Below are positions 55,528 through 64,000 of a stretch of DNA of 64,000 nucleotides, one piece after another. Origin of the DNA: Alcaligenes sp. SDU_A2 (GTDB lineage: Bacteria > Pseudomonadota > Gammaproteobacteria > Burkholderiales > Burkholderiaceae_B). Each line of letters starts with the position of its first letter. Positions within the stretch are counted from its first letter, which is position 1. A program made the position numbers and the translations under genes. The notes below the pieces were generated by a model, which did not search any database, was not told where the DNA came from, and saw nothing but the letters and a program-made list of their open reading frames with translations. The stretch spans positions 1,426,001 to 1,490,000 of the forward strand of contig NZ_CP151273.1 in NCBI RefSeq assembly GCF_038237375.1, read 5' to 3'.

Positions 55528-56781
55528 GTGGATTTTGAAACCTGGTGGCTGGTCTTTGTACCCATTCTCTTCGCCTTGGGCTGGGTGGCGGCGCGAGTGG
55601 ATTTCCGGCAGATGATGTCCGAGACCCGCAGCCTGCCCGATTCGTATTTCAAGGGCCTGAATTTCCTGCTTAACGAAGAGCCTGATCGCGCAATCGATGC
55701 CTTTGTGGAAGTGGCCAAGCTGGACCCGGAAACCACCGAGCTGCACTTTGCGCTGGGTAGTCTGTTTCGGCGTCGCGGCGAGATGGAGCGCGCCATTCGC
55801 GTTCATCAGAGCCTGCTGTCGCGTACTGACCTGCCGCAAAGCGACCGGGAAAATGCCCAGTTCCAGATCGCTCAGGACTTTCTGAAAGCCGGCATGCTGG
55901 ACCGGGCCGAAGCCGCTTTCGAGGCGGTGCGCGAAACTCGGTTTGCTGTCCCCGCCATGCGTGCCCTGATTCGCATTTACGAATCCGAGCACGACTGGCC
56001 CCGCGCGATCGAGGCGGTGCGTCGACTGCGCGCCCTGGTCGATGAGCCTGTGCCGCAATTGGTGCATTATCAGTGCGAGCAGGCCGAAGCCGCATTGCAG
56101 GGCAAACAGGCCGATTTCGAGCGGGCTTCTAAGGCGTTGGACGAAGCCGACAATGCCATTCGCAAGCTGGGCGCGGAGCAGACGACGCAGGCCTCCCAGG
56201 CCCGCGTGGCGGCTTTGCGCGCCCGCGTGGCCCGCATGCAGAACCAGACCGAGCAGGAGCGGGCCTATCTCGTGTCGATTCTGGACAGCGCGCCGGAGTA
56301 CGTGGGGTTGTACGCCACCGAACTGCTTGGCAGCTATCGACAGATGGGCCGCGAGGACGAGGGGGTGGCCATGCTGCGTGCTCACTACAAGCATCATCCC
56401 AATCTGGACACATTCAATGTCCTGTTCCGGGTGCTGCGTGAACGCCGCGGTTATCAGCCCGCGTGGGCGTTTGCGCGCGAATCGTTGCGTTCGCACCCCT
56501 CTTTGCTGGGGCTGGATAAAATGCTGGAAGTCGAGTTGCAGGACGAAAGCCAGCATACTCAGGCACGTAACGAACAAGAGCCCGGCTTGACGGCCGCCGC
56601 CGATATTGTGGCGGGAGCCGATCTTAGCCTGCTACGCTCCTTGATTCATAAACATACCCAGCGCCTGGATCGCTATGCCTGCCATGTCTGCGGTTTTGAG
56701 GCGCGGCATTTCTACTGGCAATGTCCAGGGTGCAATTCCTGGGAAACCTACGCCCCTCGACGGCTCGAGGAACAACGATAA
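55528..56781 (+). CDS. lapB: LPS assembly protein LapB
   Basis: 417 residues. Start is GTG at 55528 with CGGAG upstream. One N-terminal span (about 3-20), then a series of TPR repeats, ending in a rubredoxin-type zinc-binding tail, CHVCGFEARHFYWQCPGCNSW. In E. coli LapB (YciM) recruits FtsH to degrade LpxC, controlling LPS synthesis. The stop and the next start share a base (TAATG). Confidence 0.95.
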   Translation: MDFETWWLVFVPILFALGWVAARVDFRQMMSETRSLPDSYFKGLNFLLNEEPDRAIDAFVEVAKLDPETTELHFALGSLFRRRGEMERAIRVHQSLLSRTDLPQSDRENAQFQIAQDFLKAGMLDRAEAAFEAVRETRFAVPAMRALIRIYESEHDWPRAIEAVRRLRALVDEPVPQLVHYQCEQAEAALQGKQADFERASKALDEADNAIRKLGAEQTTQASQARVAALRARVARMQNQTEQERAYLVSILDSAPEYVGLYATELLGSYRQMGREDEGVAMLRAHYKHHPNLDTFNVLFRVLRERRGYQPAWAFARESLRSHPSLLGLDKMLEVELQDESQHTQARNEQEPGLTAAADIVAGADLSLLRSLIHKHTQRLDRYACHVCGFEARHFYWQCPGCNSWETYAPRRLEEQR

Positions 56782-57707
56782 TGGAATTTCCGACGCAAGC
56801 CGTACAGGCCAGCCGGGTGCTGGTGGTGGGCGATGTCATGCTGGATCGCTATTGGTTCGGTGACGTGGATCGCATTTCTCCCGAAGCACCGGTTCCTGTC
56901 GTCAAAATGGGGCGCACCGAGGACCGCTTGGGCGGTGCCGCTAACGTGGCGCGTAATATTGCCGCGCTGGGAGCTCAGGCCAGCCTGTTGGGCGTCATCG
57001 GGGTGGACGAAGCGGGTGATAAAGTGCGTGAACTGGCTCTGCACGATCATGTGCAGGCCCATTGGATACAAGACCCGGGCATGCCTACGTCGCTCAAGTT
57101 GCGCGTGTTGGGCCGCCAGCAGCAATTATTGCGGGTCGACTTTGAACATCGGCCCGGTGCAGGTGCGTTGGAGCAATTAAGTCGGCAGATGGGCGATTTG
57201 CTGGACCAGCATCAGATCGTGGTGTTATCGGATTATGCTAAAGGGGCCCTGGCTCAGGTGGAGCAACTGATTGCGTTGGCACGCGAAAAAGGCATTCCGG
57301 TTCTGGTCGACCCCAAAGGAAAGGCTTATCAGCATTATCATGGCGCGACTATTCTGACGCCTAATCGATCCGAAATGCAGGATGCGGTGGGGGCCTGGGC
57401 TAGCGAGTCCGACCTGCAGGAACGAGCGCAGCAGCTACGCCGTCAACTGGATTTGGAGGCCTTGCTGATTACCCGTTCGGAACAAGGCATGACGCTGTTT
57501 ACCGAAAGCGGCAGAGAGCATGTGGATGCGCAGGCGCAGGAAGTCTTCGATGTGTCGGGTGCCGGGGATACCGTGCTGGCCACACTGGCGGTGATGCGGG
57601 CAGCCGGGCTGGATTGGCTCCAGGCCATGCGCTGGGCCAATCGCGCCGGCGGCATTGTCGTAGGAAAATTGGGCACGTCCGTGGTGACGGCAAAGGAATT
57701 GGCATGA
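56781..57707 (+). CDS. rfaE1: D-glycero-beta-D-manno-heptose-7-phosphate kinase (HldA-type)
   Basis: 308 residues, of the ribokinase/PfkB family. Signatures: [41 protein letters not shown] and the [14 protein letters not shown] active-site loop. It phosphorylates heptose-7-phosphate in LPS core synthesis. E. coli HldE also has an adenylyltransferase domain; here the protein ends at the kinase, so a separate HldC must be encoded elsewhere. The ATG at 56781 overlaps the lapB stop, and an upstream in-frame start lies inside lapB. Confidence 0.94.
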   Translation: MEFPTQAVQASRVLVVGDVMLDRYWFGDVDRISPEAPVPVVKMGRTEDRLGGAANVARNIAALGAQASLLGVIGVDEAGDKVRELALHDHVQAHWIQDPGMPTSLKLRVLGRQQQLLRVDFEHRPGAGALEQLSRQMGDLLDQHQIVVLSDYAKGALAQVEQLIALAREKGIPVLVDPKGKAYQHYHGATILTPNRSEMQDAVGAWASESDLQERAQQLRRQLDLEALLITRSEQGMTLFTESGREHVDAQAQEVFDVSGAGDTVLATLAVMRAAGLDWLQAMRWANRAGGIVVGKLGTSVVTAKELA

Positions 57708-58702
57708 TAGTGGTAACGGGCGGTGCCGGCTTTATCGGCAGCAATCTGGTTTTGGGGCTCAATCGTCAAGGCATGACGGACATTCTGGTGGTCGATGACC
57801 TGAGCGACGGCGATAAGTTCGTCAATCTGGTGCATGGTCAGATTGCAGACTATATGCATAAGGACGACTTTCGCGCGCGCCTGGCGCGTGATGAGTTCAA
57901 CAATATCGAAGCCATCCTGCATCAAGGGGCCTGCTCGGACACGACCGAGCGCAATGGCCAGTTCATGATGGACAACAACTATCGCGTCACGCTGGAGATT
58001 TTCGAGTATTGCCAGCGCAAGCGCATTCCTTTGCTCTATGCTTCCTCGGCGGCCGTATACGGTGCCGGGCCGCGTTATGCCGAAGACCTGGCCAACGAAG
58101 CCCCCTTGAATGTGTACGGCTATTCCAAGTTCCTGTTCGATCAGGTGTTGCGCCGCGAGTTGCCTGCCTTGACCGCCCCGGTGGTGGGGCTGCGGTATTT
58201 CAATGTGTACGGCCCCCAGGAGCAGCACAAAGGGCGCATGGCATCGGTGGCTTACCACAATATGCTTCAGTACCGTCGCGAAGGCCATGTGCGCCTGTTT
58301 GGCGGCTGGGATGGCTACGTGGATGGCGGCCAGCAGCGCGATTTTGTGTTTATCGACGATGTGGTTTCCGTCAATCTGCATTTTTTGAATCAAGGTACGC
58401 GATCGGGCGTATTTAACTGCGGTTCCGGCCGAGCGCAGCCGTTCAATGATGTTGCCCAGACGGTAGTCAATACCTTGCGCGAACACGAAGGCTTGGAGCC
58501 ATTGGCACTGGAGGCGTTGGTCAGCCAGCAGTGCTTGCAGTACATTGATTTTCCGGATGATCTTAAAGGTCGCTATCAAAGCCATACCCAGGCTGATCTG
58601 ACACAGTTGCGGGCTGCCGGGTACGACAAGCCGTTTCACGACGTGCAAAGCGGCGTGGCCGAGTACGTGCGCCGTCTGTTGGTTTCGGGCGCGTTGCGCT
58701 AG
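57704..58702 (+). CDS. hldD: ADP-L-glycero-D-manno-heptose-6-epimerase
   Basis: 332 residues, extended SDR family. The nucleotide loop is [15 protein letters not shown], the catalytic region [11 protein letters not shown] and YGYSKFLFD (Tyr and Lys of YxxxK). It converts ADP-D-glycero-heptose to ADP-L-glycero-heptose, the last step before transfer to LPS core. The ATG at 57704 overlaps the kinase stop by four bases; 30 codons upstream belong to that gene. Confidence 0.96.
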   Translation: MIVVTGGAGFIGSNLVLGLNRQGMTDILVVDDLSDGDKFVNLVHGQIADYMHKDDFRARLARDEFNNIEAILHQGACSDTTERNGQFMMDNNYRVTLEIFEYCQRKRIPLLYASSAAVYGAGPRYAEDLANEAPLNVYGYSKFLFDQVLRRELPALTAPVVGLRYFNVYGPQEQHKGRMASVAYHNMLQYRREGHVRLFGGWDGYVDGGQQRDFVFIDDVVSVNLHFLNQGTRSGVFNCGSGRAQPFNDVAQTVVNTLREHEGLEPLALEALVSQQCLQYIDFPDDLKGRYQSHTQADLTQLRAAGYDKPFHDVQSGVAEYVRRLLVSGALR

Positions 58703-58784
58703 TGCCAGTTTGTCCATGCGTAACTGCGCGCATGGATCAAGCCTTGCCGACGGTCCCTGCATGCCGGCTTAGCGTAGCACCATG

Positions 58785-58808
58785 AAGGCTCCTTTTTATG
58801 GAGCCTTT
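58785..58808 (+). terminator. Intrinsic terminator after hldD
   Basis: Eight-base stem AAGGCTCC / GGAGCCTT with a seven-base loop, followed only by TAT. It ends the LPS operon and is the reason the comEA-like gene is taken to start later, at 58812. Confidence 0.7.
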
Positions 58809-58811
58809 ATC

Positions 58812-59201
58812 ATGTCCGTTTTCCTGAATTCCTCTTGTGCGCCGGTTCCAGTAGTCAAGCTTCGGACTGCGTGGCGTGCCGCTACACAGAAATGCGCGTT
58901 GGCATTATGGCTGGTTTTTTGTCCGGGCTTTGTCGCGGCTGTGGACCTGAATACCGCCACAGCCGAGCAGTTGCAGCAGATCAAAGGCATAGGCCCACGT
59001 ACCGCGCAACTGATTCTGGAGGAACGCCAGCGCGGCGGAGATTTTGATTCCCTGCAGAACCTGGCCGATCGGGTCAAGGGCATAGGCCCCAAAAAAATCG
59101 GCACCATGGAACAGTCCGGCCTGACCGCAGGCGCAAGCAAAAAGCCCGCCGCTTCCTCTGTTGCACCGCGTCCGGGCGTGGATATAAGGAAAAAGCCGTA
59201 G
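58812..59201 (+). CDS. ComEA-like helix-hairpin-helix protein
   Basis: 129 residues. A hydrophobic segment (about 28-43, ALALWLVFCPGFVAA) suggests a signal or anchor, then DLNTATAEQLQQIKGIGPRTAQLILEERQRGGDF and a second half-motif VKGIGPKKIG form a helix-hairpin-helix pair, as in ComEA DNA-uptake proteins. The tail is Lys/Pro-rich. A start at 58782 would put the N-terminus on the hldD terminator, so the ATG at 58812 is preferred. DNA uptake is inferred from family only. Confidence 0.85.
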   Translation: MSVFLNSSCAPVPVVKLRTAWRAATQKCALALWLVFCPGFVAAVDLNTATAEQLQQIKGIGPRTAQLILEERQRGGDFDSLQNLADRVKGIGPKKIGTMEQSGLTAGASKKPAASSVAPRPGVDIRKKP

Positions 59202-59318
59202 CCCCGAGGCGAGTCTCGTTTTAAGCTATTAGATTGTGTTTGAATACGGTGACCGGCATTGTTGGCTGTTCACCGTGCTGCGCCAGGTTCGGCGTGACAG
59301 GCAAGGTAGAGTCCGTTG

Positions 59319-60224
59319 ATGAAAAATTATCCCACTATCGAAGATACCGTAGGCCACACCCCTTTGGTGCGGCTGCAACGCATTCCGGGCCAGTTCGGTC
59401 AGGCTCGCGGCAATGTGATCTTGGCCAAAATGGAAGGCAATAACCCGGCCGGCTCGGTCAAGGACCGCGCCGCCCGCTCCATGATCCAGCAGGCCGAATT
59501 GCGCGGCGACATTCAGCCGGGCGACACCCTGATCGAGGCCACCAGCGGCAATACCGGTATTGCGCTGGCCATGATTGCCGCCGTGCGCGGCTACAAGATG
59601 ATTCTGATCATGCCCGACAATCTATCGGTCGAGCGCCGTGCGTCCATGACGGCCTATGGCGCGCAACTGATTCTGACGCCGGCCAAGGAAGGCGGAATGG
59701 AATATGCCCGTGACCTGGCTTTGCAAATGCAGGCCCAGGGGAAGGGCAAAGTACTGGATCAGTTCGCCAATCAGGACAACCCCGCAGCCCACGTGGGCAG
59801 TACGGGGCCGGAGATCTGGCAGCAGACCGACGGGCAGATTACCCATTTTGTCAGCGCCATGGGAACCACCGGCACTATCATGGGGGTGGGCAGTTATCTG
59901 CGTGCCCAGAACAGCAATATCGTTGTTGTGGGGGCTCAGCCTGCCGAAGGTTCGCAGATTCCGGGCATACGCAAATGGCCGGACGAATATCTGCCTAAGA
60001 TTTACGATCCCAGCAAAGTAGACGCTTTCGAGTATATCGAGCAGCAGCAGGCCGAAGACATGACCCGGCGTCTGGCGGCCGAAGAAGGCATTTGCGCCGG
60101 CATATCATCGGGCGGCGCTCTGGTAGCCGCTATGCGCGTGGCCCAGCGGGTCCAGAACGCCACGATCGTGTTTATTGTCTGCGACCGTGGCGACCGGTAT
60201 CTGTCTACCGGCGTGTTTAATTAA
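59319..60224 (+). CDS. cysM: Cysteine synthase B (O-acetylserine sulfhydrylase)
   Basis: 301 residues, PLP enzyme making cysteine from O-acetylserine and sulfide or thiosulfate. The PLP lysine is Lys48 in NNPAGSVKDRAA; the substrate-binding loop is EATSGNTGIAL and the phosphate loop is GTTGTIMG. The sequence is of the CysM type. The start at 59319 is chosen over a TTG at 59316. It overlaps the convergent mltB gene by four bases. Confidence 0.95.
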   Translation: MKNYPTIEDTVGHTPLVRLQRIPGQFGQARGNVILAKMEGNNPAGSVKDRAARSMIQQAELRGDIQPGDTLIEATSGNTGIALAMIAAVRGYKMILIMPDNLSVERRASMTAYGAQLILTPAKEGGMEYARDLALQMQAQGKGKVLDQFANQDNPAAHVGSTGPEIWQQTDGQITHFVSAMGTTGTIMGVGSYLRAQNSNIVVVGAQPAEGSQIPGIRKWPDEYLPKIYDPSKVDAFEYIEQQQAEDMTRRLAAEEGICAGISSGGALVAAMRVAQRVQNATIVFIVCDRGDRYLSTGVFN

Positions 60225-61414
60225 TTAGGGTCGCCGTAACCCATCTGCTGGGCCAGTTCGGAGGCCAGGTCAGCCACTGAACTGGCGTAAAAGTAGCTGC
60301 GGTTGTAGTGGGTAATGGCAAAGAAATTAGGCGTGCCCAAGCGGTATTCCGTGGTGTTGCGTGGCTCGTCCACCAGGTTGACCACGCCGAGCAAGGACTG
60401 TTGCCACGGGCCGGGGTGCCGGGTCTGTCCGTGCGCGCGGGCACCTGCTTGGCTCAGTTCCGTCCAGTTGCGTTTGGGGTAGATGCCACCGTCCACCATG
60501 GATTTGCTGGCCGTGCTTAGTCGGGCGGGAGCAAAGACGGGCAAACCCGGCTCCCAGCCGTGCGCGCGCAAAAAGTTGGCGATGGACGCCATTGCATCGA
60601 CAGGGTTGTTGCGCAGGTCGATGCGTCCGTCGCCGTTGCCGTCTACTGCGTAGCGGATCAGACTGCCAGGCATGAACTGTGGCATGCCCATGGCACCGGC
60701 AAAGGAGCCTTGCACGATGCGCGCGTCCAGTTCGCCTTCGTGGTGCAGTTGGATCAGGTCCGCTAATTGGTCGCGAAATAATTGGCCACGTTCGGGGCGG
60801 CTGTTGTCCGGGTAGGCAAAGCCAAGAGAAAACAAGGCGTCCAGCACCTTGAAGTCCCCCATGATCTGTCCGTATACCGTTTCAACGCCCAGAATCGCCA
60901 CGATGACCGAAGGAGCCACGCCGTAGGCTTGCGATATGCGATCCAGGTCGTCGCGGTGGGACTGCCAGAAGGCGATGCCGCGGCGGATGCGGATCGGGTC
61001 TACATTACGCTGTCTATAGGTGACCCAGCTGCGCTTGATGCGCCCGCCGGTGGGACGCATCAGCTTAACGGCGGTGGCATTGTACTGAGCTTGCTGCAGC
61101 AGGTCGGTGACCAGCTCCAACGGTACTTGGCGGGTAGTGGATACATCGCGCGCATAAGCGGCTATATCGGCGTTTAGCTGACCGGTGGCTGTAAAAAACT
61201 GGGTTCGACCCGCGATTGACTGGCCGGCGCGAATGGGTGGCGGTTCGTCCAGCGACTTGATGGCAACAGTGCCGGAAACAGGCTTGGCAGGGCTGGAGGC
61301 CGCAGCGCCGCTGGGTTTGGCCGGCGTGGGGGCGACGCTGGATGGGGTGGCGGCACAGCCGGCCGTGGTCAGCGCAATCAGCGCCGCTTGCAAAATACGA
61401 GTGGGTCTGAACAT
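60221..61414 (-). CDS. mltB: Lytic murein transglycosylase B
   Basis: 397 residues. A lipoprotein signal ends TTAGC (Cys20), then a flexible Ala/Pro-rich linker and the SLT family 3 domain. The catalytic acid is Glu178 in AILGVETVYGQIMG; GAMGMPQFMPGS and the peptidoglycan-cleft residues are intact. It cleaves peptidoglycan between MurNAc and GlcNAc, making 1,6-anhydroMurNAc. Start codon lies only 11 bases from that of the divergent deacetylase gene. Confidence 0.94.
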   Translation of the reverse strand: MFRPTRILQAALIALTTAGCAATPSSVAPTPAKPSGAAASSPAKPVSGTVAIKSLDEPPPIRAGQSIAGRTQFFTATGQLNADIAAYARDVSTTRQVPLELVTDLLQQAQYNATAVKLMRPTGGRIKRSWVTYRQRNVDPIRIRRGIAFWQSHRDDLDRISQAYGVAPSVIVAILGVETVYGQIMGDFKVLDALFSLGFAYPDNSRPERGQLFRDQLADLIQLHHEGELDARIVQGSFAGAMGMPQFMPGSLIRYAVDGNGDGRIDLRNNPVDAMASIANFLRAHGWEPGLPVFAPARLSTASKSMVDGGIYPKRNWTELSQAGARAHGQTRHPGPWQQSLLGVVNLVDEPRNTTEYRLGTPNFFAITHYNRSYFYASSVADLASELAQQMGYGDPN

Positions 61415-61425
61415 AATCCATCCTC

Positions 61426-62349
61426 ATGGAGACACTATATATTACCCATCCGTCATGCCATCTGCATGAGATGGGACGATGGCACCCCGAAAGCCCGGAG
61501 CGGCTGGATGCCATCAATGACCAGCTACTGTCCAGCGGACTGGCATCCTATCTGCTCGGCCGCAAGGCGCGGCTGGCGACGGATCAGGATATCTTGCGTG
61601 TTCACGATGCCGCCTATCTGCAGCAGCTCAAGCAGCAGTTGCCCAAGCAGGGCTACTTCAATATTGATGCCGACACCTTGATGAACCCGCACACTCTGGA
61701 GGCGGCCTACGCCGCTGCCGGTGCGGGCCTGGATGCGGTGGACGGTGTGATGCAGGAAGGGGCGGCCGGCGCATTTTGCTCGGTGCGGCCACCAGGGCAT
61801 CATGCCGAAAGCAATCGAGCCATGGGGTTTTGTTTTTTCAATAATGTGGCCGTGGCGGCGGCGTATGCCATGGAGCGCTATGGCTTGTCGCGCGTATTGA
61901 TCGTCGATTTTGATGTGCATCATGGCAATGGCACAGAGCAGATTTTTGCCGACGACGAACGGGTTCTGATGTGCAGTTTTTTTCAGCATCCATTTTTTCC
62001 TGGTTCATATCAGGTTCCTGTGCCGAAAAACATGGTAAACATACCGGTTCAAGCCTATGCAAAGTCGACTCAGGTTCTGGAGGCGTTCAAGCAACAGTGC
62101 ATGCCCAGAATTAAGGCCTTCCGGCCCGAGATCGTCTTTTTTTCGGCAGGCTTTGATGCACACCGCGAGGATGAAATGGGACAGCTCAGTCTGGTAGAGG
62201 CGGATTATGCCGAACTGACCACTGCGGTGGTCAAAGCCTGTGCGCCCAGTGCCGGCCAGCGTCTGGTCAGCATGCTCGAAGGCGGTTATGACGCATCCTC
62301 TCTGGGACGCAGCGTGGTGGCGCATGTCCGGGCTATGGCCGGACTCTAG
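61426..62349 (+). CDS. Histone-deacetylase-family amidohydrolase
   Basis: 307 residues. Zinc-dependent deacetylase of the class II HDAC / acetoin-utilisation / acetylpolyamine amidohydrolase group. Motifs: RPPGHHAESNRAMGFCFFNNVAVAA, the metal-binding DFDVHHGNGTE, FSAGFDAHREDEMG and LEGGYD. The substrate may be an acetylated polyamine, an N-acetyl metabolite or acetyl-lysine protein; this cannot be told from the sequence. It is divergent from mltB with almost no promoter gap. Confidence 0.93.
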   Translation: METLYITHPSCHLHEMGRWHPESPERLDAINDQLLSSGLASYLLGRKARLATDQDILRVHDAAYLQQLKQQLPKQGYFNIDADTLMNPHTLEAAYAAAGAGLDAVDGVMQEGAAGAFCSVRPPGHHAESNRAMGFCFFNNVAVAAAYAMERYGLSRVLIVDFDVHHGNGTEQIFADDERVLMCSFFQHPFFPGSYQVPVPKNMVNIPVQAYAKSTQVLEAFKQQCMPRIKAFRPEIVFFSAGFDAHREDEMGQLSLVEADYAELTTAVVKACAPSAGQRLVSMLEGGYDASSLGRSVVAHVRAMAGL

Positions 62350-62429
62350 GCGAACCGTATTTTCGGTCAGTGGCCTGCTGCGCAAAACCAAGCATTATTT
62401 CTATTCAAGATAGCATTGGAGAAAACTAA

Positions 62430-63179
62430 ATGAAGGTGTTAGTACCCGTGAAACGCGTGGTTGACTATAACGTCAAGGTGCGCGTGAAATCCGACCAGTC
62501 CGGGGTGGATATCGCCAATGTCAAAATGTCCATGAATCCGTTCGACGAGATTGCCGTCGAAGAGGCGACGCGCCTGAAGGAAAGCGGAGCCGTGACAGAA
62601 GTGGTGGCTGTGTCCTGCGGCGTGGCCCAGAGCCAGGAAACCCTGCGTACGGCACTGGCCATCGGCGCGGATCGCGCCGCTCTGGTGCAGACCGATGCCG
62701 AACTGCAGCCGCTGGCCGTGGCCAAGCTGCTCAAGGCGGTCGTGGACAAAGAGCAGCCTTCCTTGGTGATTCTGGGCAAGCAGGCCATTGACGACGATGC
62801 CAACCAGACCGGGCAGATGCTGGCCGCCTTGCTGGACTGGCCGCAAGCGACGTTTGCCAGCAAAGTGGAGCTGTCCGCGGACAGCGTGTCGGTCACGCGT
62901 GAAGTGGACGGCGGCCTGGAAACCATCAAGCTTGCGCTGCCTGCCGTCATTACCACGGACTTGCGCCTGAACGAGCCGCGTTATGTGACGCTGCCCAACA
63001 TCATGAAGGCCAAGAAAAAAACGCTGGATACGCTGACACCCGAGGAGCTGGGCGTGGATGTGGCTCCGCGCATCAAGACCTTGAAGGTCAGCGAGCCGCC
63101 TGCACGCTCGGCCGGCATCATCGTGCCGGATGTGGCGACGCTGGTTGAAAAATTGAAGAATGAAGCGAAGGTGATCTAA
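62430..63179 (+). CDS. etfB: Electron transfer flavoprotein beta subunit
   Basis: 249 residues. Binds AMP; pairs with EtfA to carry electrons from acyl-CoA and other dehydrogenases to ETF-QO. Signature: [22 protein letters not shown], then [18 protein letters not shown] and [31 protein letters not shown]. It is followed by etfA after one base, the usual operon. Confidence 0.97.
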   Translation: MKVLVPVKRVVDYNVKVRVKSDQSGVDIANVKMSMNPFDEIAVEEATRLKESGAVTEVVAVSCGVAQSQETLRTALAIGADRAALVQTDAELQPLAVAKLLKAVVDKEQPSLVILGKQAIDDDANQTGQMLAALLDWPQATFASKVELSADSVSVTREVDGGLETIKLALPAVITTDLRLNEPRYVTLPNIMKAKKKTLDTLTPEELGVDVAPRIKTLKVSEPPARSAGIIVPDVATLVEKLKNEAKVI

Positions 63180-63180
63180 A

Positions 63181-64000
63181 TGTCGATTCTTGTCATTGCC
63201 GAACACGACAATCAGCAGCTCAAGGCTGCAACCCTGAATGCCGTGGCTGCCGCCCAGAAAATCGGTGGCGATGTCCATGTGCTGGTAGCCGGCCACCAGG
63301 CCCGCGCCGTGGCCGATCAGGCGGCGCAGGTACAGGGCGTCGCCAAGGTGTTGCTGGCCGACGGCGCGGCGCTGGCCGATGGGCTGGCCGAAAACGTGGC
63401 AGCCCAGGTGCTGGCCGTGGCCTCCTCGTATGGTCATATCTTGTTCCCCGCTACGGCGTCGGGCAAGAACGTCGCGCCGCGCGTGGCCGCCAAGCTGGAT
63501 GTTGCCCAGGTGTCCGATATTTTGTCGGTGGAGTCGGCCGATACCTTCACGCGGCCCATCTACGCAGGCAATGCGATTGCCACCGTCCAGTCGGGCGACC
63601 CGGTCAAGGTCATTACTGTGCGTACTACTGCCTTCGATGCTGTCCCAGCACAAGGCGGCGGCGCGGCTATCGAAGAACTGTCCGCCGTGGCCGATTCGGG
63701 CCGTTCGGCTTTTGTCAGCCGCGAAGTCGCCAAAAGTGATCGTCCTGAACTGGCGGGTGCCGCTGTCGTGGTATCGGGTGGGCGTGGCCTGGGCAGCGCC
63801 GAGAATTTCAAGATGCTCGATGGCTTGGCCGACAAGCTGGGTGCCGCTCTGGGCGCATCGCGGGCCGCCGTGGATGCGGGCTATGCCCCTAACGATTGGC
63901 AGGTCGGCCAGACCGGCAAGATCGTGGCACCGCAACTGTACGTGGCCGTCGGTATTTCGGGAGCCATCCAGCATCTGGCGGGCATGAAGGACTCCAAGGT
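63181..64000 (+). CDS. etfA: Electron transfer flavoprotein alpha subunit (cut by window end)
   Basis: 273 codons are visible and the frame is open at the window edge; the full protein is about 310 residues. The N-terminus [28 protein letters not shown] and the FAD-domain segments [55 protein letters not shown] match EtfA. It carries the FAD. The 3' end, with the last FAD contacts, lies outside the window. Confidence 0.97.

Overview
The window is a stretch of chromosome from a betaproteobacterium of the family Alcaligenaceae (Alcaligenes, Achromobacter or Bordetella type). The evidence is the tmRNA tag peptide ANDERFALAA, the gene order gyrA-serC-pheA-hisC-tyrA-aroA-cmk-rpsA-ihfB-lapA-lapB-rfaE1-hldD, and genes such as ubiG-gph next to an OmpA-type porin. 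G+C looks like high 50s percent over most of the window, which fits Alcaligenes better than Bordetella, but genus is an inference.

Layout. 1-20.8 kb is mostly core or common genes: ammonium uptake (amtB-glnK), tRNA-Lys, a YpfJ-type zinc protein, an AarF/UbiB kinase, a cytochrome b561-like protein, ribA, azoR with a divergent LysR regulator, a GT39-type glycosyltransferase, a manganese riboswitch driving a Gdt1-type transporter, an Aer-like chemoreceptor, a divergent two-component pair whose regulator has an HTH-then-receiver order, a SpeD-SpeE fusion for spermidine synthesis, an RpiR regulator, a deoxyribosyltransferase and sstT. 20.9-21.4 kb is the tmRNA gene.

21.4-33.9 kb is the accessory part. 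Directly behind ssrA lies a four-gene NAD salvage operon (nicotinamidase, nicotinate phosphoribosyltransferase, NadE, NadM-Nudix) divergent from an NrtR-type regulator, with a perfect 22-bp palindrome between them. After a probable decayed gene comes an orphan type VI secretion pair, a Tle3-like lipase and a Tla3-like (DUF2875) adaptor, without a VgrG, PAAR or recognisable immunity gene nearby. Upstream is a very AT-rich gap with a long hairpin, then a protein combining an HTH with what looks like a PD-(D/E)XK nuclease fold, then a MarR regulator coupled to an AlkD/HEAT-type DNA repair protein.

33.9-43.6 kb holds envelope and transport genes: metallophosphoesterase, an outer-membrane protein, DUF2165, an exported Ntn amidase, a Blc-type lipocalin, ferredoxin, a 14-TM MFS exporter with a divergent LysR regulator, gph, ubiG and ompA. 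44-55 kb is one long run of genes in the same direction joining DNA gyrase, serine and aromatic amino-acid synthesis, CMP kinase, ribosomal protein S1 and IHF. 55-58.8 kb is an LPS assembly and heptose operon (lapA-lapB-rfaE1-hldD). The rest has a ComEA-like protein, cysM, mltB facing an HDAC-family deacetylase with start codons only 11 bp apart, and etfB-etfA, the last cut by the window end. No CRISPR array, insertion sequence or rRNA was seen.
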